Positions 1 to 6,110 of a stretch of 9,470 bases of DNA are shown here, in pieces. Origin of the DNA: a candidate division Zixibacteria bacterium SM23_81 (lineage in GTDB: Bacteria; SM23-81); contig LJUY01000075.1 of NCBI GenBank assembly GCA_001304015.1, positions 1 through 9,470 of the forward strand. The letters run 5' to 3'. How positions within the stretch are numbered: position 1 is the first letter of the stretch; every line of letters starts with the position of its first letter. The notes beneath the pieces are model-generated. The model was given only the letters and a program-made list of their open reading frames with translations. It ran no database searches and had not been told where the DNA came from. The translations under genes were made by a program, and so were the position numbers.

Positions 1-144
1 CCTGCCGGTGCGCACGTTCTTCAACTTGGTCCTGACGAAAGCCCCCCCTTTGCCCGGCTTGACATGCAGGAACTCCACTATGGTGTAAAGATCGCCCTCT
101 ACCACCAGGGTCATGCCGTTGCGAAAATCCGCGGTGGTCGCCAT
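1..144 (-). CDS. efp: Elongation factor P, N-terminal part (truncated by window edge)
   Basis: Only the first 48 codons are inside the window. EF-P enters the ribosome between the P and E sites and relieves stalling at consecutive prolines; the family is cytoplasmic. The visible part is the KOW-like first domain. It begins [18 protein letters not shown] and continues through the very conserved stretch [17 protein letters not shown] (about residues 28-44), which contains the lysine-bearing loop that is post-translationally modified in many bacteria. The ATG at 144 is preceded by a purine-rich ribosome site (AGGGGAAGGT) about 1-10 bases upstream. It lies downstream of the M24 peptidase gene on the same strand, a common neighbour of efp, but a 295-bp repeat-filled gap separates them, so it may have its own promoter. 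Identity is near certain; the remaining three quarters of the protein lie outside. Confidence 0.96.
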   Translation of the reverse strand, partial: MATTADFRNGMTLVVEGDLYTIVEFLHVKPGKGGAFVRTKLKNVRTGR

Positions 145-272
145 ACCTTCCCCTGAGTTGTTAGCTGGCTGAAAGCAATTCAATCTTTGATAATCGGAAA
201 CCCGTTAATCTAGGATTTATCTTTGTGCCCCCACCCCAGTGGGCAGTGAGCAGCAAGCAGTGAAAGACAAGT

Positions 273-299
273 GGCAGTTGGCAGTTGCAGTTGGTAAGT
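273..299 (+). repeat. GGCAGTT heptamer tandem repeat
   Basis: Degenerate heptamers GGCAGTT, GGCAGTT, GCAGTT and GGTAAGT follow one another in the efp-peptidase gap. The stretch continues into a TCTTTCACGAGTCTC segment (299-313). A similar combination recurs at 6041-6068, and a reverse-strand version at 7099-7118. No coding potential is visible here. The 77-codon minus-strand open frame across 217-450 is simply the translation of simple repeats. Confidence 0.6.
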
Positions 300-381
300 C
301 TTTCACGAGTCTCTCGTCTCGAGTCTCCAGTCTCTTTCTCACAAAAAAGCCTCGATCAACACAACCAGTATCTAGCATCCT

Positions 382-444
382 AACTCTCAAAACTCTCTGA
401 ACTCTCTGAACTCTCTCAACTCTCCAAACTCTCTCAACTCTATA
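382..444 (+). repeat. Seven-copy 9-bp tandem repeat (AACTCTCTG type)
   Basis: Seven consecutive nonamers of the form AACTCTCNN are arranged head to tail: AACTCTCAA, AACTCTCTG twice, AACTCTCTC, AACTCTCCA, AACTCTCTC and AACTCTATA. The last unit supplies the TAG stop (440-442) of the peptidase gene on the minus strand. A 9-bp period preserves frame, so the array can translate as V-[EQ]-R repeats. It is more likely a slippage-generated 3' flank than coding sequence. Confidence 0.85.
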
Positions 445-1507
445 ACTCAACCAGCTCCTTGCTCGCCTGGGTCAAAACCTCACACCCTTCTTCTCGGATC
501 ACCACCACATCCTCAATACGCACCCCTCCCATTTCGGGGATATAGATACCCGGCTCGATGGTCACCACCATGCCTGGAGCCAGGCGCATCTGTCCTTTAG
601 GAGAAAGCTTGGGATCCTCATGAACATCCAGCCCGAGACCATGGCCCAGCCCGTGGCCAAAGTAGTCGCCGTAACCAGCCTCGGCGATGACCCGGCGTGC
701 CACGGCATCCAGCTCTGAGGCCAACATCTCGGCCTTGGCCGCGCTCTCGGCCTGCTGCTGCGCTTGAAGTGTCGTTTCGTATATGTCCCGCTGTCTATCG
801 TCTGCCGAGCCCAGAACCACGGTGCGGGTGAAATCGGAGACATACCCGCCAATCCGGGCTCCAAAGTCCATGGTCACCAAATCTCCTTCCTGAAGCTTTT
901 TTTCCGTAGGCTGCCCGTGAGGTAGTGCCGAACGCTCGCCGGAGACAACTATGGCGTCAAAGGGAAGCCTCTGGGAGCCCCGTTTCCTCATTCGGTACTC
1001 CAGCTCGGCGCAGACATCCACCTCCCTGATCCCCGGCCTAAGCAGCTCCAAGATCTCGTCGAAGACTGCATCGCTGATCTGGACGGCTTGGCGGATTTTC
1101 TCGATCTCCCCAGGCTCCTTCACCATGCTGATCTGTTCGACCAGCTCCCTGACGGGAACTAACTCCGTATTGGGAAGCAGCTCTGTCAGCTGCTGTTCCT
1201 GTTGTACGCTGATGTGTGTGGACTCGAAGCCCAGGCGGCGCTTTCCATCAAACCAGCTGAGGCTAGCCAGGTCCTTGAAAAGCTCCTCCTTAGCCATCCT
1301 GCGCTCAAAGCCCGTCACCTGGTCCTCGGCCTGGGTCTTGTAGCGAAAATCGGTGATGAAGACGGCCTGGTCATCCCCCACCAGGGCGCATCCATTGGAG
1401 CCGCTAAATCCAGTGATATAGCGAAGGCTCCGGGGAGCGGTCAGCAGGAAACCATCTATCTGGTGATCGGAAAGCTTTGCTCTTAGCTTGGCTAAACGAT
1501 CTTTCAT
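440..1507 (-). CDS. M24 family metallopeptidase, Xaa-Pro aminopeptidase/dipeptidase type
   Basis: The 355-residue protein has the two-domain layout of small prokaryotic aminopeptidase P/prolidase enzymes. A creatinase-like N-terminal domain (about 1-125, with RYITGFSGSNG near 30-39) precedes a pita-bread catalytic domain. All five dinuclear-metal ligands are recognisable: D214 (MDFGA), D225 (SDFTRTV), H289 (GHGLGHGLGLDVHE), E318 (IEPGIY) and E332 (VRIEDVVV). Accessory histidines H197 and H296 are also present. The enzyme should release N-terminal residues preceding proline, or split Xaa-Pro dipeptides; which of the two cannot be decided from sequence. It is cytosolic, with no signal peptide. 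The start ATG overlaps the TGA of the upstream TPR gene as ATGA, implying translational coupling. Its stop codon lies in a 9-bp tandem repeat. efp follows on the same strand, a common pairing for this family. Confidence 0.94.
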   Translation of the reverse strand: MKDRLAKLRAKLSDHQIDGFLLTAPRSLRYITGFSGSNGCALVGDDQAVFITDFRYKTQAEDQVTGFERRMAKEELFKDLASLSWFDGKRRLGFESTHISVQQEQQLTELLPNTELVPVRELVEQISMVKEPGEIEKIRQAVQISDAVFDEILELLRPGIREVDVCAELEYRMRKRGSQRLPFDAIVVSGERSALPHGQPTEKKLQEGDLVTMDFGARIGGYVSDFTRTVVLGSADDRQRDIYETTLQAQQQAESAAKAEMLASELDAVARRVIAEAGYGDYFGHGLGHGLGLDVHEDPKLSPKGQMRLAPGMVVTIEPGIYIPEMGGVRIEDVVVIREEGCEVLTQASKELVEL

Positions 1508-2403
1508 GTATCTCCTGTCGTCTCTGTGGGGGGCGCAGGACCCGGCTCTTCAGCATTTTGGTCATCGATGGGCTTCGGATCCTCTGGGGACTCTTTACCA
1601 GTAGTTTTCTTTTGCTTGAGATGGGCCGAACGCAAGGCCTTCAACTCGGCCAGGCGCTCTTTAACCGCTAGATCATCTGGTTTATGGCGCAAAACCTTCT
1701 GGTAGGTCTCGATGGCCTGGTCCAAAAGACCCTGTTGAAAATAGACCTCGGCCAAGGTAGCCGTGGCCATGCCTCGAGGTGGTCCCTTGCCCGACTCTTC
1801 ATCCCCTTCATCCAATAGAAGCTCCGTCTCCTCGGGACTCAGCTTGGATTCCTCGGCCTCAGGATCGGAAGAAGGCTGCTCCTCTTCAGCGCGGGATATC
1901 GCATCCTGGGGCTCGGAGAGCTGCTCCTCGAAAATGGGCACTTCCGTGACCGTGGACAGCTCTTTTGGCGGATCCACCGGGGGGTGCTCATCTTGGGGAG
2001 TCTGAAGCTCCTCCAACACCTCACGAACCTCGACGTTCCCGGCGTCCAATTCCAGAATCCGCCGATAGTGCTCAGCGGCCGTCTGGAGATCTCCCTGCCT
2101 GAAGGTTATATCGCCCAAGTTTTTAAGAACCAGTATATTTCCAGAATCGAGGGTCAGCGCTCCCCGGAAGGCTTCTTGGGCCTCTTGGAGGTCTCCCCGA
2201 TCCAGATAGCATCTACCCAGGACGACGTGACCGCTGGCATAGTCCGGGTGGAACTGAAGGCCCTTCCTGCACAGCTCGATGGCCTCCTCAACGTGGTCGC
2301 TGCGACGCAACTCGTCGGCCAGCCGGGCGAATACCCGCGATTTTTCATCCGACTGGAGTCTCTTATGCAGCCTGGCCATGAGGGAATGCTGCGAGCTCTT
2401 CAT
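1504..2403 (-). CDS. Tetratricopeptide-repeat protein with acidic linker
   Basis: The 299-residue soluble protein has three adjacent TPR units at about 22-55, 56-89 and 90-123 (for example AIELCRKGLQFHPDYASGHVV and AAEHYRRILELDAGN). A long Pro/Glu/Ser-rich acidic linker (about 134-210) follows. A fourth TPR lies at about 212-247 (LAEVYFQQGLLDQAIETYQKV), then a lysine- then proline/acid-rich tail. TPRs bind peptides, so this is probably a scaffold; no catalytic motif, signal peptide or membrane segment is visible. The ATG at 2403 has a purine-rich ribosome site (CAGGGGG) several bases upstream. Its TGA overlaps the peptidase ATG, so the two are probably co-translated. Similar TPR-linker-TPR proteins sit near LPS-core and peptidase genes in deltaproteobacteria, but no specific function can be assigned. 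The acidic linker may be poorly conserved. Confidence 0.85.
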   Translation of the reverse strand: MKSSQHSLMARLHKRLQSDEKSRVFARLADELRRSDHVEEAIELCRKGLQFHPDYASGHVVLGRCYLDRGDLQEAQEAFRGALTLDSGNILVLKNLGDITFRQGDLQTAAEHYRRILELDAGNVEVREVLEELQTPQDEHPPVDPPKELSTVTEVPIFEEQLSEPQDAISRAEEEQPSSDPEAEESKLSPEETELLLDEGDEESGKGPPRGMATATLAEVYFQQGLLDQAIETYQKVLRHKPDDLAVKERLAELKALRSAHLKQKKTTGKESPEDPKPIDDQNAEEPGPAPPTETTGDT

Positions 2404-2480
2404 GAAGGCCCCCTGAAATAAAAAGCCTCTTTAGTGGTCGATTTATACGATAGCACAACTGGGAGCCGATGTCAAGAAGG

Positions 2481-2540
2481 AATCATGGAAAAAAAGAATT
2501 ATGAAAAAAATTTATGGAAAAAAGAATCATGGAAAAAATG
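2481..2540 (+). repeat. Imperfect A-rich repeat, four ATGGAAAAAA units
   Basis: Four imperfect 14-16 bp units (2481-2496, 2497-2510, 2511-2524, 2525-2540), each containing ATGGAAAAAA or ATGAAAAAAA, fill part of the 193-bp gap between rfaE2 and the TPR gene. Read on the minus (transcribed) strand they give successive T-runs. There is no preceding GC-rich stem, so this is not a classical terminator. The plus-strand open frame through it (2434-2739) is lysine-rich low complexity and continues antisense into rfaE2, so I do not call it a gene. Confidence 0.7.
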
Positions 2541-2596
2541 GAGACTACGGAAAAACCAGGGAAAAAGGCAAGCCCGGCCATCCCTAGCTCAGAATC

Positions 2597-3073
2597 CTAG
2601 CCATACCGCTGGAGAATTCTCTGGATCAGACCCCTTGTGGAAAAACCCTCCACCAAAGGCACCGACACCACCCTGCCCCCGGCCTGCTCGACCGTATCAC
2701 GCCCCACAATTTCGTCGAGCTGGTAATCGCTGCCTTTGACCAGCACGTCGGGCACCACGGCCTGGATGAGCCGTGCCGGCGTCTCTTCCTCGAAGATACA
2801 CACGTAGTCCACCATCTCCAGGGCCGTCAGGACCCGAGCTCGGTCCTCCTGCGGGGTCAGGGGCCGCCCATGACCCTTCAGCTTTTGCACTGAGCGGTCG
2901 CTGTTTAGGCCCACCACCAAGATGTCGCCCAACTTCTTGGCCTGGATCAGGTACTCGACATGGCCCCGGTGCAGTAAGTCGAAGCATCCGTTGGTGAAGA
3001 CCACCTTGCGACCCTGCCTCCGGGCCTCATGGCGGACAGTGACCAGCTCCTCTCGGGTTAACAGCTCGCCCAT
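2597..3073 (-). CDS. rfaE2: D-glycero-beta-D-manno-heptose 1-phosphate adenylyltransferase
   Basis: The 158-residue cytidylyltransferase-fold enzyme corresponds to the C-terminal half of E. coli HldE. It transfers AMP from ATP to heptose-1-phosphate, giving ADP-D-glycero-beta-D-manno-heptose for LPS inner core. The signature is complete: VFTNGCFDLLHRGHVEYL (25-42) with the HxGH motif at H35-H38, GLNSDRSV (55-62), the RPLTPQEDRARVL region (70-82), LVKGSDY (111-117) and the C-terminal STRGLIQRI (145-153). Length is typical for the stand-alone form. It starts 2 bp after the stop of the kinase gene rfaE1, so the two steps carried by one fused protein in enterobacteria are encoded here by adjacent genes, as in many deltaproteobacteria and other lineages. 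The start ATG at 3073 has only a weak ribosome site and is probably coupled to rfaE1 translation. Confidence 0.96.
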   Translation of the reverse strand: MGELLTREELVTVRHEARRQGRKVVFTNGCFDLLHRGHVEYLIQAKKLGDILVVGLNSDRSVQKLKGHGRPLTPQEDRARVLTALEMVDYVCIFEEETPARLIQAVVPDVLVKGSDYQLDEIVGRDTVEQAGGRVVSVPLVEGFSTRGLIQRILQRYG

Positions 3074-3075
3074 GG

Positions 3076-4077
3076 TTATGAGTCTTCGGTGAAGTGTCCC
3101 AGATCTTCTGCTAGCTCCCGGAAGGTCACCGCCGTAGTGCCCACGCCCGCCACGGCGATACCGGCGGCGTGGTTGGAGATGAGGGCCGCCTCCTTGAGGC
3201 TGGCCCCGGCGGTACGGGCCACAACGAAGGAGGCCACCACGGTGTCGCCGGCCCCGGTGACGTCGTAGACCTCCCGGGCCAGGGTAGGGAAATGGGTCAA
3301 AGAGCCATCCCCCTCGAACAGGGCCATGCCCTCCTCCCCCCGGGTGATGAGCAGCGCCTCCAGCTCCAGACGCTGGAGCATCCCCTGGCCCACCTCCTTC
3401 AGGCTGGTCCCGTCGGTGATGGGCCGCCCGTAAGCCTGGCCGGCCTCCTTCTGGTTGGGAGTGATGAGGGAGACGCCGCGGTACAGGGGGAAGTGGGATT
3501 CCTTGGGGTCCACGGCCACGAACTTGCCCTTCTCCTTGGCCAGAGGCAGAATCCGGCTGAGGATCTTCGCGGTGATGACCCCCTTGCCGTAGTCGGAGAT
3601 GATCACGGCATGAACATCATGTAAATGGCCCTCGACCTTTTCCAGGATCTGTTGGAAGGCTTTGCCCGCTAGCTCCCGGGTATCTTCACGGTCGGCTCGG
3701 ACCACCTGCTGACTGTGGGCCACCACGCGGGTCTTTACGGTGGTGCTCCGGTCCACATCGGTGACTATTCCTCCCGTGTCGACGCCCTCATCGCCTATGG
3801 CCTGGATCAGCGTATGGCCGTGCTGATCGTCACCCACCAGCCCAACCAGCACCGGCGTGGCGCCCAGAGTGTGGATGTTGTGAGCCACGTTGCCCGCCCC
3901 ACCCAGGCGGATGGTCTCGTCGTTGACCTCCACCACCGGCACGGGGGCCTCTGGGGAAATGCGAGTGACGGTGCCCCACAGGAAGTGATCCAACATGAGG
4001 TCGCCCAGGACCATGACGCGGGAGGATGCAAAGCCGGAGAGGATCTCCTCTAAGCGTTTCTTGGGGATTTTGTCCAT
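3076..4077 (-). CDS. rfaE1: D-glycero-beta-D-manno-heptose-7-phosphate kinase
   Basis: The 333-residue PfkB/ribokinase-family kinase is equivalent to the N-terminal domain of HldE. It phosphorylates D-glycero-D-manno-heptose-7-phosphate at C1 in the cytoplasm. Family marks in order are VMVLGDLMLDHFLWG (21-35, the RfaE1-type opening), LGGAGNVAHN (58-67, PfkB signature 1), SDYGKG (161-166), DPK (190-192), TPNQKE (206-211) and the ATP/anion-hole signature DVTGAGDTVVASF (272-284) with catalytic base D278. Length matches the family. No strong Shine-Dalgarno precedes the ATG at 4077, and the sequence upstream is not convincingly coding, so I keep this start. As the first gene of the run it probably follows a promoter in the 158-bp gap to the repeat at 4236, but I could not pick one. 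A 6-bp-stem hairpin (4108-4125) lies in its leader. Confidence 0.96.
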   Translation of the reverse strand: MDKIPKKRLEEILSGFASSRVMVLGDLMLDHFLWGTVTRISPEAPVPVVEVNDETIRLGGAGNVAHNIHTLGATPVLVGLVGDDQHGHTLIQAIGDEGVDTGGIVTDVDRSTTVKTRVVAHSQQVVRADREDTRELAGKAFQQILEKVEGHLHDVHAVIISDYGKGVITAKILSRILPLAKEKGKFVAVDPKESHFPLYRGVSLITPNQKEAGQAYGRPITDGTSLKEVGQGMLQRLELEALLITRGEEGMALFEGDGSLTHFPTLAREVYDVTGAGDTVVASFVVARTAGASLKEAALISNHAAGIAVAGVGTTAVTFRELAEDLGHFTEDS

Positions 4078-4235
4078 GGAATGTGCTGAAAAGGTGAAAA
4101 GTCGAATACTTGCGAGTCAGCAAGTGCATAGATTGTTTGGGATTGGTTATAAATGAGCTACTGCAATATTGGGGAAATTTGCGGAAAAGTCAAGGGGAAA
4201 GTTGAATGATAGGAGGAAGGAGGCGGATTTAAAAA

Positions 4236-4296
4236 TGTAGCGTCCTTACTCCGTTGAGGACGGGTTTTTCGTCGCCACAGGAGTGGCGACGTTACG
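4236..4296. repeat. REPIN-like double-hairpin element, copy A
   Basis: The 61-bp element is TGTAG, hairpin GTCCTTACTCCGTTGAGGAC (4242-4261), a T-rich spacer GGTTTTTC, a perfect 8-bp-stem hairpin GTCGCCACaggaGTGGCGAC (4271-4290), then GTTACG. The right foot has decayed from the expected CTACA. The same order and length occur at 5421-5481, and a degraded copy is at 6156-6218. A GTAG foot beside a palindrome, twice in inverted orientation, is the layout of REPINs mobilised by RAYT (Y1) transposases. A-runs at 4231-4235 give a T-tract on the minus strand, so it may also end methyltransferase transcription. The TAA of that gene (4292-4294) lies inside the right foot. Confidence 0.8.
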
Positions 4297-4999
4297 ACTG
4301 TGCTAACACAATCTGAAAGAACTCCCAGCTGACCACACTCGTTCTCACGACCCGAAACCCAGCCCGCTCGATTTCATCTATCAGCCCGCATTTCAACAGA
4401 TCTCTGTACGTCTGGTATTCGGGATTAAACCGCTCCAGAAAATCAAACAGGGATCTCTTCCACTTTTTTTCTGGATTGTTATGCTCGACAACAACGATCC
4501 TGCCATTGGGTCTAATGACCCTATGGGCTTCCGCCAGGACCCTTCGCCGCACCTCTCGAGGCATCTCGTGGAGAGCCCCACAGATGACGGCTTTGTCGAA
4601 ATAGCCCTGGGAAAAGGGTATCTTTTGCGCATCGCCCTCCAGGAAGGTGACCTCTTCGGGCTTGTGCTTTTTCCGAGCCTGGTTTAATAACCTAGAGGAA
4701 AGATCGATGCCCATGACCTCTCCCGCCCCAGCAAGTCTTTGGCCCAGCATGATGCTCAAGGTGCCGGTGCCGCAGCAGATGTCTATGATTTTCTCCCCCG
4801 GCCAGGGATCGATCCACTCTATAATCAACTGACGCCATCTCTTCTCACCGCCGAAGCCTCCGTTGATGATGAAAAACAGGACTTTGATAAAGGGGTCGTA
4901 GATGCGAGAGAACCATTCATACCAAGCTACGTAGGTTCTTTGATAATAGTCCGGTAATTTTGGTGAGGTTTTATCGTTCTTTAAATGTTTATTGGGCAT
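4292..4999 (-). CDS. UbiE-like class I SAM-dependent methyltransferase
   Basis: With the start at 4999 the protein is 235 residues (MPNKHLKNDK...). It has a UbiE/COQ5-like opening, YDPFIKVLFFIINGGFGGEKRWRQ region (34-56), then the Rossmann SAM site IIDICCGTGTLSIML (71-85), the acidic post-II residue in GIDLS (97-101), EGDAQKIPF (121-129) and a post-motif region GALHEMPREVRR (141-152) resembling quinone methyltransferases. It lacks enough specific signature to say whether the substrate is a quinone, lipid or small metabolite. A longer open frame exists back to a TTG at 5098. That extension runs through a GAGGATT heptamer repeat and gives low-complexity residues, so I reject it. The ribosome site is weak. 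Its stop codon sits inside the double-hairpin repeat, which probably acts as its terminator. The gene stands alone, between rfaE1 and a noncoding island. Confidence 0.85.
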   Translation of the reverse strand: MPNKHLKNDKTSPKLPDYYQRTYVAWYEWFSRIYDPFIKVLFFIINGGFGGEKRWRQLIIEWIDPWPGEKIIDICCGTGTLSIMLGQRLAGAGEVMGIDLSSRLLNQARKKHKPEEVTFLEGDAQKIPFSQGYFDKAVICGALHEMPREVRRRVLAEAHRVIRPNGRIVVVEHNNPEKKWKRSLFDFLERFNPEYQTYRDLLKCGLIDEIERAGFRVVRTSVVSWEFFQIVLAQS

Positions 5000-5008
5000 T
5001 TTATCAGA

Positions 5009-5036
5009 GAGGATAGAGGATTGAGGAGTGAGGATT
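5009..5036 (+). repeat. GAGGATT heptamer tandem repeat
   Basis: Four heptamers in a row (GAGGATA, GAGGATT, GAGGAGT, GAGGATT), followed by a diverged fifth, lie just upstream of the methyltransferase start on its transcribed side. They form the untranslated leader if translation begins at 4999. Confidence 0.75.
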
Positions 5037-5068
5037 GACGGGAGGCCACTCCTGCCTCGCTCGGGTGC

Positions 5069-5098
5069 ATTACGTTTGGAACATCGCCTTTTTGACAA
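5069..5098 (-). promoter_or_regulatory. Possible sigma70-type promoter for the methyltransferase
   Basis: On the minus strand TTGTCA (5093-5098, one mismatch from the -35 consensus) is followed after 18 bases by CGTAAT (5069-5074, two mismatches from TATAAT). It would start RNA near 5062 and leave a leader of about 60 bases before the ATG at 4999. The match is moderate and could be chance. Confidence 0.3.
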
Positions 5099-5128
5099 GG
5101 AACTTCGAACTATACGTCTTTTCTATTA

Positions 5129-5354
5129 TGTCATTCTGAGCGCAGCTAAGAATCTCAACCGATCGCATTGTATAGGTGCAGAAGGAACGACTGAGTGTCC
5201 TCAGGTCCTACTCACACTCCGTTAGACCTTTTGCTACCTGTTGCCTGAGATTCTTCGGGCGCGGGCTTTGCTGTAAACCTTTTGGGTAGAAGTCTATCAT
5301 GAAGGAGGCGAAGAACTTTGGGCAAATTCCCTGGAATATGCCCTCAGAATGACA
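5129..5354. repeat. 226-bp inverted-repeat (MITE-like) element with TGTCATTCTGAG ends
   Basis: The ends are perfect 12-bp inverted repeats, TGTCATTCTGAG (5129-5140) and CTCAGAATGACA (5343-5354). A second inner inverted pair is AAGAATCTCA (5148-5157) and TGAGATTCTT (5246-5255). A further small pair, GAGTGT/ACACTC, lies at 5193-5219. There is no coding capacity. Sequences with this TCATTCTGAGCG...AAGAATCTC motif are, from memory, dispersed repeats in several bacterial phyla. The structure is that of a nonautonomous palindromic element; the mobilising enzyme is unknown. Confidence 0.7.
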
Positions 5355-5377
5355 AAATGAGAAAGTGCTTTCACGGT

Positions 5378-5481
5378 CACGAATCGCGGAAGGTGATCAC
5401 GCCCTTGTCAGAATAAAAAATGTAGCGTCCTCACTCCGGTGAGGGCAGTTTTTTCGTCGCCACAACAGTGACGACGCTACA
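5378..5481. repeat. REPIN-like double-hairpin element, copy B, with extended left flank
   Basis: The core (5421-5481, 61 bp) is the best-preserved copy. The ends are perfect 9-bp inverted repeats, TGTAGCGTC (5421-5429) and GACGCTACA (5473-5481). Hairpin 1 is GTCCTCACTCCGGTGAGGGC (5427-5446, 8-bp stem), followed by a TTTTTT spacer. Hairpin 2 is GTCGCCACaacaGTGACGAC (5456-5475, one mismatch). The left flank from 5378 (CACGAATCGCGG...GGTGATCACG...TCAGAAT plus an A-run) is shared with copy C at 6111-6155, so the repeated unit is longer than the core in these two copies. Confidence 0.82.
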
Positions 5482-5585
5482 TCGTTTGCAGCCATTGATA
5501 ATGGCATCGATCTTCGCTCTTTTGTACTCCCGTAATTGGGCGTCCACGGATCTCGCAATTATTTCTACTTTAGATAAATAAAAGC

Positions 5586-5614
5586 TTGACTTTTGAGATA
5601 AAATAGGGTATATT
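5586..5614 (+). promoter_or_regulatory. Strong sigma70-type promoter of the cold-shock gene
   Basis: TTGACT (5586-5591) and TATATT (5609-5614) are separated by exactly 17 bases; each differs from consensus by one base. Initiation is expected near 5620-5621, giving an untranslated leader of about 140 bases before the csp start. A long leader is typical of cold-shock mRNAs. Confidence 0.8.
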
Positions 5615-5675
5615 GCGCCAAGGATTGAGATATTAAGTTTCTGTTTCCTGTGCGATCGGCCGAAAAAAACGATAT

Positions 5676-5711
5676 GGCGAGGATCAGAGGTTCCGGTTCT
5701 TGCCTTTTTTT
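5676..5711 (+). terminator. Terminator-like hairpin inside the csp leader (candidate attenuator)
   Basis: GGCGAGGATC (5676-5685) can pair with GGTTCTTGCC (5695-5704) in a 10-bp stem that includes three G-U pairs, closing a 9-base loop. Seven T residues follow directly (5705-5711). It lies between the promoter and the ribosome site, so it would stop most transcripts at about 90 nucleotides unless melted or bypassed. It could be an attenuator or the end of a short leader RNA. Confidence 0.5.
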
Positions 5712-5760
5712 GTAGGTGTCAAGCACAGAGTTTTGAAACATAGAGAGGTGGTGAAAACAG

Positions 5761-5961
5761 TTGGCAGAAGGCAAAGTGAAGTGGTTTAGCGACCATAAGG
5801 GCTTTGGTTTCATCGAGCAGGACGATGGCGAAGATGTGTTCGTCCATTTTTCCGCGATTCAAGGCGACGGATTTAAATCGTTAGCCGAGGGCGATGAGGT
5901 CGAATTCGACATCACGCAGGGTCCCAAAGGAGCCCAGGCCAGTAACGTGGTCAAGCGATAA
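5761..5961 (+). CDS. csp: Cold-shock domain protein (CspA family)
   Basis: The 66-residue single cold-shock domain binds single-stranded RNA and DNA and acts as an RNA chaperone or antiterminator. It has all family marks: [17 protein letters not shown] (4-20) with RNP1 KGFGFIEQ (13-20), RNP2 VFVHFSAI (26-33), then [27 protein letters not shown]. Translation starts at TTG (5761), the only in-frame start matching the domain edge; a GAGAGGTGG ribosome site lies at 5743-5751. The nearby GTG at 5751 is out of frame. It is the only convincing plus-strand gene here and is monocistronic, with its own promoter (5586-5614), a long leader containing a terminator-like hairpin, and a strong terminator (5998-6040). 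Several paralogues usually exist per genome, so cold induction is not certain. Confidence 0.95.
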   Translation: MAEGKVKWFSDHKGFGFIEQDDGEDVFVHFSAIQGDGFKSLAEGDEVEFDITQGPKGAQASNVVKR

Positions 5962-5997
5962 TCTTCTATATTTCTATATATAAAGGTTTTCGCAGAT

Positions 5998-6040
5998 CGA
6001 GACGGGTGTCATCTGAAGAGGTGGCGCCCGTTTCGCTTTT
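5998..6040 (+). terminator. Rho-independent terminator of csp
   Basis: The arms 5998-6014 and 6019-6035 form a continuous 17-bp stem with several G-U pairs (left arm CGAGACGGGTGTCATCT), a GAAG loop and then GCTTTT. It lies 37 bases after the csp stop codon. Confidence 0.85.
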
Positions 6041-6068
6041 GCAGTTGGCAGGTTCTTTACGAGTCTCG
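6041..6068 (+). repeat. GCAGTTGGCAG / ACGAGTCTC dispersed repeat
   Basis: GCAGTTGGCAGGTTCTTTAC followed by GAGTCTCG closely resembles the stretch at 280-315 in the efp-peptidase gap. It begins immediately after the csp terminator. Confidence 0.5.
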
Positions 6069-6110
6069 ATACCAATAACCGAGCCCCTGACATATCTTTC
6101 CCGCCACGTG

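Larger units (their letters stand above)
5000..5760. other. Gene-free island of 761 bp filled with repeats and the csp promoter
   Basis: No convincing gene lies here. In order it holds a GAGGATT heptamer repeat (5009-5036), a possible minus-strand promoter for the methyltransferase (5069-5098), a 226-bp inverted-repeat element (5129-5354), a double-hairpin repeat with its extended left flank (5378-5481), a plain stretch (5482-5585), and the promoter and leader of the cold-shock gene (5586-5760). An 82-codon minus-strand frame (5565-5813) is antisense to csp and has no ribosome site. Confidence 0.75.

Noticed and set aside
217-450. 77-codon minus-strand frame (VERV/RVQRV repeats)
   Set aside because: It is the translation of the 9-bp tandem repeat and other simple repeats, overlaps the peptidase end, and has no ribosome site.
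2434-2739. 101-codon plus-strand frame, lysine-rich
   Set aside because: The first half is the A-rich repeat; the second half is antisense to conserved rfaE2.
5000-5098. Extra 33 N-terminal residues for the methyltransferase from a TTG at 5098
   Set aside because: Passes through a heptamer repeat, starts at a possible -35 box and is not like the family; the ATG at 4999 gives a normal UbiE-like length.
5426-5723. Long minus-strand open frame with a protein-like stretch (VEIIARSVDAQLREYKRAKIDAI)
   Set aside because: No ATG in the frame; it runs through the csp promoter and the repeat. It could be a gene remnant, but the evidence is too thin to annotate.
5565-5813. 82-codon minus-strand frame overlapping csp
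   Set aside because: Antisense to a conserved gene and its promoter; no ribosome site or family resemblance.
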